DNA from: Lepidonotus clava
Lineage: Eukaryota; Annelida; Polychaeta; Phyllodocida; Polynoidae
Direction of reading: 5' to 3'
Assembly (NCBI GenBank): GCA_936440205.1
Contig: OW387140.1
Location: 29,199,659-29,263,658 of the forward strand
DNA length: 64,000 bases
Below the pieces are notes generated by a model, which did no database searches, was not told where the DNA came from, and worked only from the letters and a program-made list of their open reading frames with translations. Each line of letters begins with the position of its first letter. The first letter of the stretch is position 1. Of this stretch, positions 12,182 to 24,583 are shown piece after piece. The position numbers and the translations under genes were made by a program.

Positions 12182-12218
12182 ACATACCTGCAACAGACAA
12201 GAAAAACAATGGGTTAAG
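12182..12218 (-). promoter_or_regulatory. Recursive-splicing ratchet site 1 (zero-length exon)
   Basis: On the minus strand this reads a branchpoint-like CTTAAC (complement of 12213-12218), then a tract of mostly T and C ending in TTGCAG, followed at once by GTATGTG. The junction lies between 12187 and 12188. A 3' splice site abutting a 5' splice site with no exon between them is the defining structure of a ratchet point, where the intron is removed in steps and the donor is regenerated after the first step. Family knowledge comes from fly and vertebrate long introns; use here is inferred. Confidence 0.5.
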
Positions 12219-15150
12219 TATGAGGTACATGTGCGTCATGTCAGAATGTTGTATCATTTTAGTGTTTTTTAAGATACGTTGAAGACGCTGATTATACTCA
12301 TAATATATAGGCCAGCGTTGAGCTAATACCAACATAATACATGCATGCACATTTATTTTATTTGCCTGGTTGCATTGGCGCCGATAAAATTATTAGTTAA
12401 CTTAACACAAATGTGCCTACAACTACTTTGAGATGCCAAACATTCCACATTCTCTAGAATTATATGTATTATGTTCCCCAGATTCCTCTAATCCACGTGC
12501 TGAATATCCTCATGTAATTAATAGGTTTTGAAATACCAGTCCAAATCAAAATTCGGGAATAGACATTCTTTTCTTAGATATTCTGATGTGATTGATAAGC
12601 GTCCAACTCAAATAGACGCATAGTTGATTTCAGTCACGCAGTGTATCAGGGGCTTAAGGCAGTGTCGTCCATGTCGTTATTAAGGGAGGAGTGATATAAG
12701 AGGTAGGAGCCGTTATCTGGGCGACATAACAACCTAATCATGACGGCTACAGGCCTGGGGACGTGCTGTATTCACCCAGCCCCCACTCCTCCAGACACCC
12801 CAGTCCCCCCAAACACTCCACCACTGCCTCTGACAGCAAGCCCATTCCCATCAGTAAAAGACCCACGCCAATGCCCACAGGAATTCCCCTATTCATACCC
12901 CTGTAGGGGAAAAAAGGACAAACTTGGCAACTCCAGCATGTGGAGTGGCGGCAAATAACCTACGGGGAATACACCCAGGAGGCAGCGGCAGCTGGCAGAG
13001 ACTGGAGGAGTGTTATCGTACCAGGAGAAGGTAATTAGTGCACACTAATATTTCCTCCAGTGTAGCCGGCCCATTTGCCCAGAATCTGACAATGTAGCTA
13101 ATCAGGAGACAAGAGATGGAGCTAGGAAAAAAAGGACCTACTTTAAACAGCAGCACACGGTTCAAGTTCTGTGTGACCAATTAGACTACACAGGGTACTG
13201 GCATGGTGATGTTTTGTAGCTTACTAAATTGAACTTGGTTACGTCTTCACAAATGATCGTTTATTTTTTTGGGTAAGGAATGATGACAACTGAATTATGG
13301 AATCGTTATTTCACACGTCACCATTGCAATATGCATATTACAATATAAAACCTATTTTTAACTTATACGGTTAAATTAACAAATGGCCAAATCTCTGTTT
13401 AATTAACTGTGGAAATGAGGATTCACACGTTCTTGTCAAGCAGGTAGTTTCTGTATCATCGGTAGTAGTATTTGCTGGAACATATCAGACCTCAATAGAT
13501 CCTCAGAATACTAGCACAGATGAGACACGATGCACGAGGCACATTATTTACACTCAGAAAGTAATTTATTGCCCATAACTTTCAAACAAAATCGATGGTA
13601 AACAGCTTCCATTGATAGCAACTCCTCAGACTAGAAGGGGTTTAAGGATCATCTAGAGATAATCCCATTTATTAGACGCCGGTTAATCCTCCTTCACTTT
13701 CTACCCCTCCCAGATGAAGAGAAGCCTCCCAAAAGAAGGGAAGTTACTCCACAGTCTACGGTAAATGTTGATATTTTGAGTAACCCCTTTGACCTTGTTT
13801 TAATCCAAGAAGTTGACGGGATGAGACCGTGGAGGACAGTCAGTCATGATTCCAACAGGGGTAATCCCTGGTGCATCATAATTGCTGCTAGACTATTCAT
13901 GCCTGGGGGCAAGGCTGTAGGGGCGTTAACGTAAGGCTTTAATTGGGGCATGCTTAATTAAGCTCCTACTGATAGGGTCAAGCCCGCAGGCTTATCGGAC
14001 AGGAGGTCGGCAGGGGGAGGGGGATTACGTGCCCGGGATTCCAGGGCCTCAACATGTCAAAATCGGATTATCTAGATGGATGTCTTGTCTGATCGTCTTG
14101 TGATTTTAGTCCAATTTCTCGATAATTACTGGGCCAGAGTTAACCTATCTAGTTAAAGGGACTTGCTGTAATGAGAACAGCAAGGCATGAAATACACAAG
14201 AGATGAATCTTGATAATCAACAATTTTTAGAATGTAATGTATGGTTCATTATCTTTTCGGAATTGAACATGAGAGCCTTTTTATAATTCTTTTTGACTTA
14301 GAAATAGTAGGTCATGATATACAAATTACACGAGTGGTCCCTTTTCTAAAACTACAGCATACACCCCAGACTTCACTAATGGCTGACACTTAGCCCTGTC
14401 CCAACTTTCAGCTAAGGTTAAATTGCCCTAGGCCAAGTGTCTCGCTCATTTAAACCAAACTCGTGAAGAATGGCAGGCCGTGAACTAATTGCTCGAGATG
14501 CCAGGAATTCTACCCCGAGCGCTTGAATGGTTAACCATTAAATAAGAAGGCTCTCTGAACTAGTTCAATAACAAAAATAAAGGTTGCTACAGTTCCCACG
14601 TATTAGTTAAGGAATTCCAAAGTTCTAATCCACTGCTCAGACTTTTAGAAATTATGAACACGTGTTTGTATCTTAAAATGGCAAATGTGTGCAACAAAAC
14701 ATCTTGCTCTTGGGAAAGGCGCTTTACAGATGTGCCGAATGTAAAATGTGCAGAATTACATTCAATCTGAAATCAAATTATGACTGTCCGGAGACCAAGG
14801 AAACGTAAATTGGAAGAAAAACATTACCGACACAGAATGATTAAATGTGCAGAACTCTGCCTGGAATTAATTGCTTTTTGACGAAAAACACAACTGGATA
14901 TCCTATGTCTATTTTAAAGGGAACATTACAATATCACTGGATGAATGGCAGATGTCATGTTCTTGTTAGGCATCACCTTTTCAGCTCGGTTAAAAGGGCT
15001 CATGTCCCTCTGTGTTGGGGCCCCAATTATCTGACGTTGTCGCCGCTTTGCTTCTGCTCTAATTGTTCATCGATCGGCGCCCAAAGGATTGGCTGTCGTG
15101 ATGGATGGTTGGAGGAACATTGTACCTCGCCGCTGGATATCCTCATGTTG
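12219..15150. other. Noncoding; homeobox-site-rich blocks near 13.9 kb
   Basis: No gene is seen. The block 13850-14100 has TTAATTAAGC and GGATTATC words, as in homeodomain/Otx-bound enhancers. The block 14990-15150 has TAATTG and ATTGTTC words. These are motif matches only. A C/T-rich stretch lies at 12775-12840. Confidence 0.4.
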
Positions 15151-15153
15151 GGC

Positions 15154-15211
15154 GAGCAGCTCTGAGCCCCTCTCTCTGAGTGAGTCGATATGAACGACTC
15201 GGGAGCAGCTC
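15154..15211. promoter_or_regulatory. Nonamer pair GAGCAGCTC (15154, 15203)
   Basis: Two exact copies of the window's recurrent near-palindrome lie 49 bp apart, with the inverted phrase GAGTCG...CGACTC between them (15182-15200). A partial copy (CAGCAGCTCC) follows at 15503. Function is unknown. Confidence 0.5.
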
Positions 15212-18200
15212 ACTAAGCGAGCGCCTGGTTCTCAGTGCTCGCGACAAGTGCTCGTGGACAATGTGGCTTCCTGGCGTGGCTTCTGGAGGAACGGCTGGCT
15301 GTGTATTGGGGTACAAAGCCAGGCGACGGGTCCCTATGGGGGAGAGGGTAGAAAGGGAAGTAGACGTGGAGGTGGGTTTGCTGGGGAGGGTTGCCTTTGG
15401 GAGGGGGTAGTTCGGTGCAAGCTGGCTGGTTGGCGGGGTACATTCACCATCAATGGGAGCGGAGTGTGTACACACTGAATGCACTGTGTATACACACCCC
15501 ATCAGCAGCTCCTGCCCAAACCACCAACCCCTAAGGTAAAGGGTACCTGTACACGATCTCCCAGCGACATCCTTAGGAAACGCCAAGTGCCAATTGACAA
15601 GGATCTTATAATTTACATCACTTTTGTAACTCCTCTTTATCTACCGCTAAGCAAACAAGGTGATTGGTAAGAGCGATTTCCATGGTGAGTGCCTACAAAA
15701 AGTTTTTCTTGACCGAACATTTGTTATCTTATATTCTTGGTTTCTTTGGTGACTAAGTAAGCAGCGGTAAGAACAGTAACTATAAAGAAAAGACACTTAC
15801 TATTCTTTTACCAAATTTGTCAACAACTGATTCCCATAAACGCGTCTCTTTTCAAACCCCACCATACCACCAAGGGCAAGGCGTTTTCTAAAGGCAGACT
15901 CATCAGTTGTACCCCCTGGGAGGCATAAAGTAGATGACAATCCTATCTTTGTAGATGCATACCTTCACTCCCAGGTTATGACAAGACTTTCATGTTAGCC
16001 ATATGTCAACCGATACATTTTTTTTTTATCTAAGTACATTACACAGGAAGGATACTCGCAGGGGATTACATTATACGCATCAGGAGATATCAATTTTCGT
16101 ATTTCTTTTACAAGTCATTCCCTTTCGCTTGTATCCAGTACATACACTTATATGCTGAGAATATGTCGATTGATAAAAAGGGGCAATATATGCAGTTGTT
16201 AGCTGTACTTTTTTCCACGATGCCAAACAGTCGATTTATGCTTTCCCCCAGATTTACTGCAGGAATGATACAGAGACATGTTAATGGATTTGGCGTGTGG
16301 CGGGTGTACTTTAGGCTCACCTCCGTACCTGAGCGTCCTCCAGTACCGTGTGGACATCACCCCGTGGCAGAGGCCCAAGGCACAGCCCGTTTGTAGACCG
16401 TCTCACCGACTGTCTACAGACACGCTGACGCTGTCGGGGATTGGTTTGTCTAATTCCAACCGTCCCTAGCAATTTCCTTGTAAATCACTATCCTTAATGC
16501 TGTTGTTGTTATGCTCGCGGGTACTGCTCATGGGGTCTTATGCCAAGGTTGGGTGGATTCCCCAGGAACATTTCCACGGAAATATTATAAATTTTGTTTT
16601 TTTCTTTTTCCAAGAGAATCTTGAAGGATATGTGGTTTTCAAGAATCAGAAATCAAATTATGTAGGTATCTTATCAAGTCTTTAAAGTACATGGTCTATA
16701 ACATAGTAACCATGTTAAGATTCGGCAATGGCGTGGTTATCTATACACTGTTCTCATGAAACTCGGATTTTAAAAATCTTAACTCGGGAAAACGTCAAAG
16801 AGAATCTCTCCCGACGCCCCATACGACTAGTTACAGGTACATAACCCCTGGGGAGCTAGGTGGGCATTCTCCAGTGTATACACCTGACGTCTGGTCAGGG
16901 GCAGTCAGGTGTGTCGGGGGGTCCTGGAGGAGGCAGACACGGGAAGTCTCCCCTACCCTCCCATTGTGTGACACTGATGAGCCCATCAATGAGTTTTCCC
17001 CGCAGTGATCCCACCTCACCCCCTCATGAAAGCCTCCAATTTCCCCGACCCTGGCGTGGACGGCTGGCGTGGACTCAGCCTTCATCAGCCATTCACCCTG
17101 GAGGTAATGGTGTGCGGCCGGCTTCAATAGGGATTAACCCGCTGGAGGCTTTAAGGGGTAAGCCGTGGAGGAATCCAGCCGAAGTCGGGGAAAAGGTGGT
17201 ACCAATACGGTTCGTTCATTGTCTGTAATAGCTCATGCCATTAAAAAACTGTCGTTTTTTCATACTGCTTCAGATCGAGATAGTAGTGAAGTCTCTGATT
17301 TGATGAAAACGTTGTTGAAGTTTTCTGACAGTCTTATCAGTTTAGGACTGCAGGTATCGCCTATAAACTGTTCAGTTCCTATTCTATCGATGCGCAATTT
17401 CAATGGCATCCGCTGTAGACAATAATTGTGAAACTCTGAGCATGTCCTGATGCACTTTTTAATGCATTTCGATGCCAAAGCACAGTTTTCCCACAATTAA
17501 CCAGTTACATTTCATTTGAGAAAGACCCATAATTGGCCAGCCGATACGAAAACTTTTAAGCTACCAGCTTAATGTCATAGCTTTGTTACAGCAATGATGC
17601 TCTATGGTTAAAAAAAAGGCTCTTATTGGAGGATAAATGCTAATGCAGGCAAGGCTAGCACATCAAATAAAATGCTATGAATACTATAGTCTTTACAATA
17701 AATGAACGACGTTCATCACCAACATGTTCACCTGTTTTCCTTTCCCTATTACTTTTAAATGTTATTAGAATATTAATAGGACCCTATTAGCGTCAATCCC
17801 TCTCAGACCTCTACATAGTGGTGCATGAGTGTAATTCAATCAGCAGAATAAAGACCTTAGGCTTCATGAAAGCAACCCCAATGCCCTTGGCGAGGCGTCG
17901 GGGACAACCCACTCCGCACACCAAGGGAATGTTGATATAGGAAGCCAGACAAATCTTGTTAAAGAGTCCTAAGCAACGGGAAAGAGATTGTCGCCGTCGT
18001 TGTTGATCGGGAGATAATCCTCAGCCAAGAAGGTCAGTGAGTAGCTGGTCAGGACCCCTAAACCCCGGGCCTATAGCCCGGGCAGGTGGCCCACCTATCA
18101 TAAAAGGCAAACATTCAGGGGTAGAGTGCGGCTCTCGGCTACAGGCCCGAGGGGCGGAAATGACGGGCCCTATCGGTCAATATTTGAGCTGGCCAAGGCT

Positions 18201-19000
18201 TAGACGTCGCAGGAGGAGCTTGGTCAAGTCCAGGAACTGGCCTTACTTTAACAGCATGCTCTGGACTAAACGGATTGGGGGTCCGAGGTAAAAGGCCATG
18301 AAGTGCTACTTGGTGTGCTTATCGATAGGATGGCTGATACTCGAGATGCTACTCTATAATGGAAATTAGAAATTTGCTACATTGGTAGTGACCAATACCC
18401 TATAGACTGGTCCCTCTAACATGTATTTATCCCCGCATTATCCGTCAAAGACTTAGTAACTAATGCTGTTACTAGCTTCTGAGAAAGCAAATACAGTGGT
18501 AAATCCAATCGCTTACCTCCTTCTCTAAAGCACTTGTCTAGCGCAACCACTTCAATTGATTTATTTTGTCAAAGGCTGGTTTAAAGATTTGTGCCTTTTG
18601 ATGCTGTGTAATGATGTCTAAATTTAACTTATTCCCACAATGGATCTTTTAACAAATGGATTTCATAAATGGAACAATGACAAAAGGAAAAGAGGAACGA
18701 ATTGCATGACAATTCTATAATGGCCAGATAAGGTTCTAGGTCTAATACTGTTTTTGATAGCATTATTTCCACCCCACGTTCTTCTTTTGCATATTTATAC
18801 TGGCAAAATAGTCTGTATTAAAGTAGTTCACACCTCACTGTGACCTTAAGTTAACTTACTCATGCATGGACCAAGATTTATAATCAATGCTGTTCAAACA
18901 TATTTTTTTTTAGAGAACGATATTTCCACATACCTTTTCCTTTTCTTTCTGTTTGTTGTTGCAACATCCTCTCTTAGTGTTATCACTGAGCAGTTCTAAT
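15212..19000. other. Noncoding; scattered CAGGTG/CTCCAG patches
   Basis: No gene is seen. A possible plus-strand microexon at 16612-16664 is discussed and largely rejected. GC patches at 15250-15440, 16850-17170 and 18030-18290 carry CAGGTG, GGTCAG and CTGGAGG words. The remainder is AT-rich. Confidence 0.5.
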
Positions 19001-19009
19001 GAGCAGCTC
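19001..19009 (+). promoter_or_regulatory. Nonamer GAGCAGCTC
   Basis: One exact copy, with a near copy (GAGCAGTTC) starting 13 bp upstream at 18988. It lies about 75 bp before the TCF-site pair. Confidence 0.5.
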
Positions 19010-19084
19010 ACTGCTGCTGATACAACGACTACCAACCTGCTCTAATCCTGCTTGGATGCTGGTATATTACCCCCAACTGACCCA

Positions 19085-19130
19085 CTTTGATTACCCCTTT
19101 GATGTGAGGCCGCCCCATTCGGCGGTGATT
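19085..19130 (+). promoter_or_regulatory. Paired TCF/LEF sites with GCCGCC helper-like motifs
   Basis: CTTTGAT occurs at 19085-19091 and again at 19097-19103, 12 bp apart. It is followed closely by GGCCGCCCC and then CGGCGGTG. Invertebrate TCF proteins with a C-clamp use CTTTGAT plus a nearby helper site of the form GCCGCCR. The match here is one base off in each helper. A Wnt-responsive enhancer is a reasonable guess. Confidence 0.3.
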
Positions 19131-19708
19131 CCGGCCGATAGAGACTCACCCATACAGTCAGATAAGTAGGTCGTACTGAGGGGCATGGAGGGGATATAAA
19201 TAGGCGGTGATCAAGGCCGGATAACAACTCCCATCTACACAAATTACTGCAAGGTGTTATGGTATTTACAAAACACGGGCTGTGATATCCTCCACTAGTA
19301 GGGCGACGCTGTCCCGTTCCATCACCACGTACTCCACCAGTAAGCGGCATGTTTATGCAGCGGTGGTAGTAGCCTTGTCTTTGGAAGATCGGTCAATGAA
19401 TGCATTGCAGTTACTCTAGGTGCATTATCTTGATTAGGATTATCTAAACTACTGGTGTATAACTTTTACTAATGACCCCAGCCGAACTGTTCCAAAGAAA
19501 CCGGTAACATTTATTTGGATCACTGAACAACGAGACCGTAGAGGCAACAATAACAGCATTTGAAAACATTGAATAGTGGGAAAAACATCAATGTTGATGG
19601 GAAGACTGATACCAAACCCCTGATTTTGCCCCGTTATAGAGTCTGGGTCACAAGCCAGGGTCTGCAGGGACCGGTGAGAGCGGCAGATGAGCCATTCAGG
19701 CGGCGGGC

Positions 19709-19903
19709 GAGCAGCTCGCGAGCAGCTCGGGGTGCTGAACCCAATAAGTGGAACCACAACCACCAAGGCTTTGATTTATATTTCAAGCTAAGTGCGCAGA
19801 CCATAATGGCCAATGCTAACTCTACGTGAGGACGGGGATGGTGGGGAGTGACTGGGCAGTGAGCAGCTCGATAGACGTGTGGGTGGGACTATAGGAGCAG
19901 CTC
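19709..19903. promoter_or_regulatory. Nonamer cluster (4 copies)
   Basis: Exact GAGCAGCTC at 19709, 19720, 19861 and 19895. The first two are 11 bp apart, about one helical turn, which suits cooperative binding. The flanking bases differ between copies. Confidence 0.55.
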
Positions 19904-22900
19904 ATACCGGAGATTAATGCGCACCTAGGGCCTGCTCCGTGTAGGTCAACGCCCGGCAAATGGAGGGCTAAGTAGGCGTTGCCTTTTTACATAGAGCCGC
20001 CAACGCATTTCTGTCTCATATTGAAGTATTAAAAAAAATCTATTTTGTTCAGAAACGGCGCGAAAAGCAATATCAATAATTTTTCCATCCTAATAACATG
20101 AATTGATATACTATAACATAATTGAAGTGGTTGCTCCCGTATACGAAAAGAACAAACAGTAGAAACTGTTGTAGTTTGTTTGGAATATGACAGGCTAGGG
20201 GTTACATGTTCCTGGATAGCAGGTTTCATATAAGCACGCATTTCGCAAGAGCAGATGAACATGTATTTAAATATCAACAGCAAGCTCTTGCCTTCCTTCT
20301 AATTAACACACTTCTTAAATTAGCACCGCCTACTACAGACAGCATTTGACAGTGGGCAGGGAAACTGACAGGAATAGCTCTTTGTGTCTTTTTTTCGCAA
20401 CTGGAATTGCCACACAAATACCAACAACATCAAATGCCATATTCAAAAGTAGCCATAGGCACAGCTAGTTGAGACCTTATAAAATACGTACGTCGGGATG
20501 TTTTTATGTATCACAAAAAAACATAACAGTACAGTTCATCATAAAGAGGAATGCATAATCTTATTTTCAAAATAGGATAGAAGGGTAATGTGTTAAACAG
20601 AAACACGGGGTGTAACTGTCAGCCAAAAGATGACGTTATAAAAATTTCATCAGAAATTGATCTGATTTTTGTAGCACCTGACATAATAGCCGTTTGTCAT
20701 GCAAAGGTTTACACCTGTATCGGACTAAGCTCATTTATTAACGTCAACCCGTCCCGCCATCACAATAATGCTCCTTAATTATTTCCGTGGCCCAAACCAC
20801 TACAGGGCCTATGTGCTCAATAGACAGAAGTTAAATGGCGCGGATCTCCAAATGTAGCATCATGGTCTACAAATAGAACCGCTGGGGGCATTAAACCAGC
20901 ATTTGTGATCTCAATATTTAATCCTCATGCTCTAGGCCTGGAGTGGCGATTCCCCCTGGCCATTAACGCGTGCTATAAATACAAACAGCATGAATAATCA
21001 ACGTGTTAACGATTGTCTGGGTCTGTGACATAAAACCCTAACCATTTCCATTATTAGAGCTGGGTAAAATGAGACTTTTGATTTTTTTATAATTTTTTTT
21101 AAATTCTATTTTTTGGTTAGGGTCCTGACCCCGGGGTCAACAACCGTCTGGTTTGAGGCCGTTGTCATACCGACGGACGGGTGGCACTGCGCGTGTGCCA
21201 CCCTTTCTTTACACTCATGACAATAGGAAACAACCATTAGAGTTTGAGGGAGTAGGCCAGGTGCAAAAACACTGCATATGCCTACCCGATTTACATATCA
21301 GCTGATGCGAACAGATGAACTGTTTGGATGCAAATAGTTGATTCCATGAGGTTGGTAGCACTTCTTTTTTTGACCGCATTTCCTCTACTTTTTATGTGAT
21401 TTGAATATCAATGACTATCAGATTACAAATATTCAAAATCACACCGAGTATACGTTATCTACAACCGGGACCTTTGATACGGACAAATAATGTTTTTAAG
21501 TGGGACTCTTTTAGAATAATTTTCCTCTTTATGTGTATTTCTTAAATAGTTACTAATTATGAGTCAATATAATGCTTTTCAAAAAGTACCTCAGTGCCTA
21601 ATAAATGCGGGTATTCATTGAAAGTAATATGGTAACGTTCAGACACTTAATAAGCATGTTTCAGATTGAGACAGCTCTAAAATGTCAATGGCTGTTAAAA
21701 ATGTTGTCAAGGTGCAATTATAAGACGGCTGACCAGAAGGTGCACGTACAGGGGTGGTGGCAGGTCAGGCCGGGGGTGTGGGGGTCAGCCGACCCACTGG
21801 GCTAAGTGACCGCTGACAGCCGGACATTGGTTATCATGTTATCACGGCGGACCTTTGTCCAGCCATCTGTCCCTGCGGTCAGACTGACCATCCGGGCCCA
21901 GTCTGACCACTGCCCACTCACCTCATTACAACTCGGCTATCATAATTACCATCGACATCATCAGCAAGGCCATATTCAAATTTCGCCAACTTTTGGCCCA
22001 AAAACTTATGATAATCATGGTTGAATTAATGGGGATGGCGTCGCTTCAGCCCGCTAACCATCAACGCTGATAGAATCGATGATTTGCATAGCAGACAGAT
22101 TATGCTCATTTTATATTATCTATTATTCGTAATGTACGCTTTTTTCTTCTGGTTTTTATATTTACTGCTTAGGTTGACCTACATAATGAATCACGCTGGA
22201 GTTTGTGCACTTAATAAACTAAGGGATTCGTACTAAGCATGCGAGGTTTGTGAGGGGTAAAAGTTGGAGGGGGGGGGGGGATATACACGCCAACTCTTCA
22301 TTACACCTGATTTACCTGCAAAACCTTAGCCTTCAACGACTCCAAGTCGTAGTACTATACGCCCCTCCGCCTACTCCTCCCTTTCTCAGCTCTACCCCAG
22401 GAAAATGAATAGCAAAAGTACAGATTCACCAAGACAAGCTGGCCTCCCGACAGGAAAAGATCAACAGTATCCTCTAGCAACTGCTCAAGGGTTGGCATTA
22501 TATGATTAACTCGCTGAGAATAATGAGCAATACATGAGAGCTGCTCTCCATCTCCTAGATATACTTGTCATTTGCACATCAAAGAACACCAAATGGATAG
22601 ATATCTAATGCTAACGACAACCCGTCTGCATCACTTCCCTCTCTATAACAGCAGGCTATCCGCCAAATAGATCTGATGGGAAGAACATGGAAATGAGGCG
22701 CCAGACAGAAGATGGCTGAAGACTTGTATTGACTTAATGCCAGGAGTGGCATGCATCTGTTTGTATCACATAACGCTAGAGGACTAGTCCACGGCGCCCA
22801 ACTAACTGCAAAATATTTGATTAGAGTTACTGCCAGACATGACATTTGCCTAGTCCTGGCTTATCAAATGAGCTGTTGGGATGCGGCCGAACACATACAA

Positions 22901-23012
22901 GTTGGCCGATTGAGAGGATTGAAGAGATTGATCATTTGATGAAATGAGAATTTCGCCCGATTGGAATTAACGCAGGAAGCTAAGCCTAAGAAGAGATATT
23001 AATGAATAAAAT
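19904..23012. other. Noncoding; enhancer-like blocks and palindromes
   Basis: No gene is seen. The block 20820-21010 has TAATCC, ATTTGTG and TGAATAATCA words. The block 22480-22960 holds a nonamer (22538-22546), ATCAAAG-type HMG sites and several ATTTGATTAG-like words. Both look like conserved noncoding elements, but conservation cannot be judged from one sequence. A G12 run lies at 22269-22280. Palindromes at 21126-21203 are listed separately. Confidence 0.4.
21126..21203. repeat. Perfect palindrome plus 9-bp-stem hairpin
   Basis: TGACCCCGGGGTCA (21126-21139) is a perfect 14-bp palindrome. It can also be read as everted nuclear-receptor half-sites (TGACCC, GGGTCA) spaced by 2. Forty bases on, GGGTGGCAC (21179-21187) and GTGCCACCC (21195-21203) form a perfect stem with a 7-nt loop. 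Confidence 0.6.
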
Positions 23013-23945
23013 ATTTTGATGGTAGGTCCGAGAAAATGACACTATAGTGACAATTTCACAAATCATTTTAATCTTTGAATCTGTCTGACAGCACCGGAGA
23101 AGTTATTGACAGTGTGACGCCTATGTTTTAACATTGAATGGGAAGGATTCAGACACTGACAGTGACTTAGGCCTAGACATATCAAAGTTCAGATTGAATA
23201 TTTTGGTGGTAGGTCTGAAAAAATGACACTATAGTGACAATTTCTCAAATCTTTTAATCTTTGGATCATTAATAATTGCTTTCGGAGCCTCCATTATACA
23301 TTGACAGTGTTGCAGGAGGCTTAGGCCTATCTGAGTCCAGTCATTTTTTAATACCATCTGTAAAATATTCTTGGAAGCGTTTCTAAGCCTAAAAAGATTA
23401 AACTATATGACAAATAGGACCCTCACATATATGAGAACATAGATATATACATGAATTTCATTTTGGTAGGGGTAATAAGGCCTAAAATAATTATTTTTCA
23501 GATTGCCAGTGTCGAATGCCCGAGAGGCTGAGTCCAGCAGCTTGACTATCATTTGAACTGCTGGAAAAGATATATCATATGTACCTACCTGTATAATTGA
23601 ATGCTTCCGAATGCTTAAATCCTCCACAATTATTGGGTTTAGTCCAATGTCATCCAGGTTTTCTGAGTTCATAGTATCGATGCAGGCGTGCGGGGAGAGA
23701 ACCCGGCGAATGGTTGACGGCCATGTTGATGGTTTGACAGTGCCTCCACGTGTCCGATTGATCCAATATGTTTTGCCTTCGATACGAACGCATAGTTCCC
23801 GCATGAGTTTTCAATGCGTTGTATGCGTTTAAGGGTGTCCATTCGTCCAAAATATATATATTGAAAGCATCAGATACCGCCGTAATCCAGGTATCGAGGC
23901 GGCGAAAGAGGAGCCTCCCGCCAACACGTCCGACCGGGGCACTTG
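23013..23945 (+). repeat. Composite dispersed repeat, locus 2 (A-B-A, then C-like)
   Basis: Block A (23013-23085), block B (23105-23185) and a second block A (23200-23268) match the 5738-5903 blocks closely. After about 380 bp of other sequence, two diverged C-like units occur (around 23653-23870 and 23886-23945), sharing GTCCGATTGATCCAAT and the GC-rich CGAGGCGG phrase with locus 1. Block order is the same as at locus 1, so the loci share ancestry as a unit rather than as independent insertions of A and C. Confidence 0.65.
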
Positions 23946-24399
23946 CACCCGGCCGAGTGACAGTCACAGTGTCAACAGGGGAGGCGAAGGATTGCAAGAA
24001 AACATCGCGATGCATTTACGCGTTTAGACGCGTTATTTCGCATTATTTTCGATTCTGGGACAGTGGGAGGCTTAGCTATGGGTCGAAATGTATCTGTGCA
24101 TACCAATAACTAAGGTTAGATCGACTGAGTTCATGGTGAAATAGGTCTGCAAATTTGATGAATATTCAGTGTTTGACCCAGATCCCTTCCTCCCCGATCG
24201 AAAACGAGGCTGGTGGGCGTAACTTGACCCGGTTAACAGGGCGTCGGGTGACGAGCGGATTTCTGGTCTTATTTGCTCAAACATCGATATAAATGATCAA
24301 GTTATGGAATTATAAGACCTCAAACATCATGTACGATCCATATGAGACAGGAAAATGATCAATTCTATCGGATTATATATGTTTTCTGAGATCAGTACG

Positions 24400-24583
24400 G
24401 CTATCACCTGTCACGTGACGAGCAGGTCTGCGGGTTTTCGGCGGTTTTGCGAGGTTATGCAGTCGCATTTTGCCAATGGCGGGTCTCGCCACAACCGCTT
24501 TACCGGATGTATCGGTAAATAATACCTGGGTAGCTTGTTCCCGCAATCATAGAAATATATAGAAAGTTGTATGTGAGGTAAGG
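24400..24583 (+). promoter_or_regulatory. Promoter-like patch with possible first exon
   Basis: A perfect palindromic E-box GTCACGTGAC (24410-24419) lies upstream of a CCAAT box fused to a YY1-like word (GCCAATGGCGGG, about 24474-24485). A strong splice donor GAG/GTAAGG follows with its junction at 24577/24578. Spacing suits a noncoding first exon on the plus strand. It lies about 465 bp after the C-like repeats, mirroring the arrangement at 6.2-6.6 kb. No downstream coding exon is found. Confidence 0.3.

Noticed and set aside
15143-15586. 147-codon minus-strand frame
   Set aside because: Open because of GC-rich composition; overlapping frames on both strands are equally open and no domain is recognisable.
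15719-15745. Phrase resembling miR-190 (ATATTCTTGGTT)
   Set aside because: The seed half does not match and no hairpin partner is visible.
16585-16670. Possible plus-strand microexon (acceptor after a T-rich run, end TAG/GTATCT)
   Set aside because: The acceptor uses AAG, the donor is weak, and the short peptide matches nothing I know.
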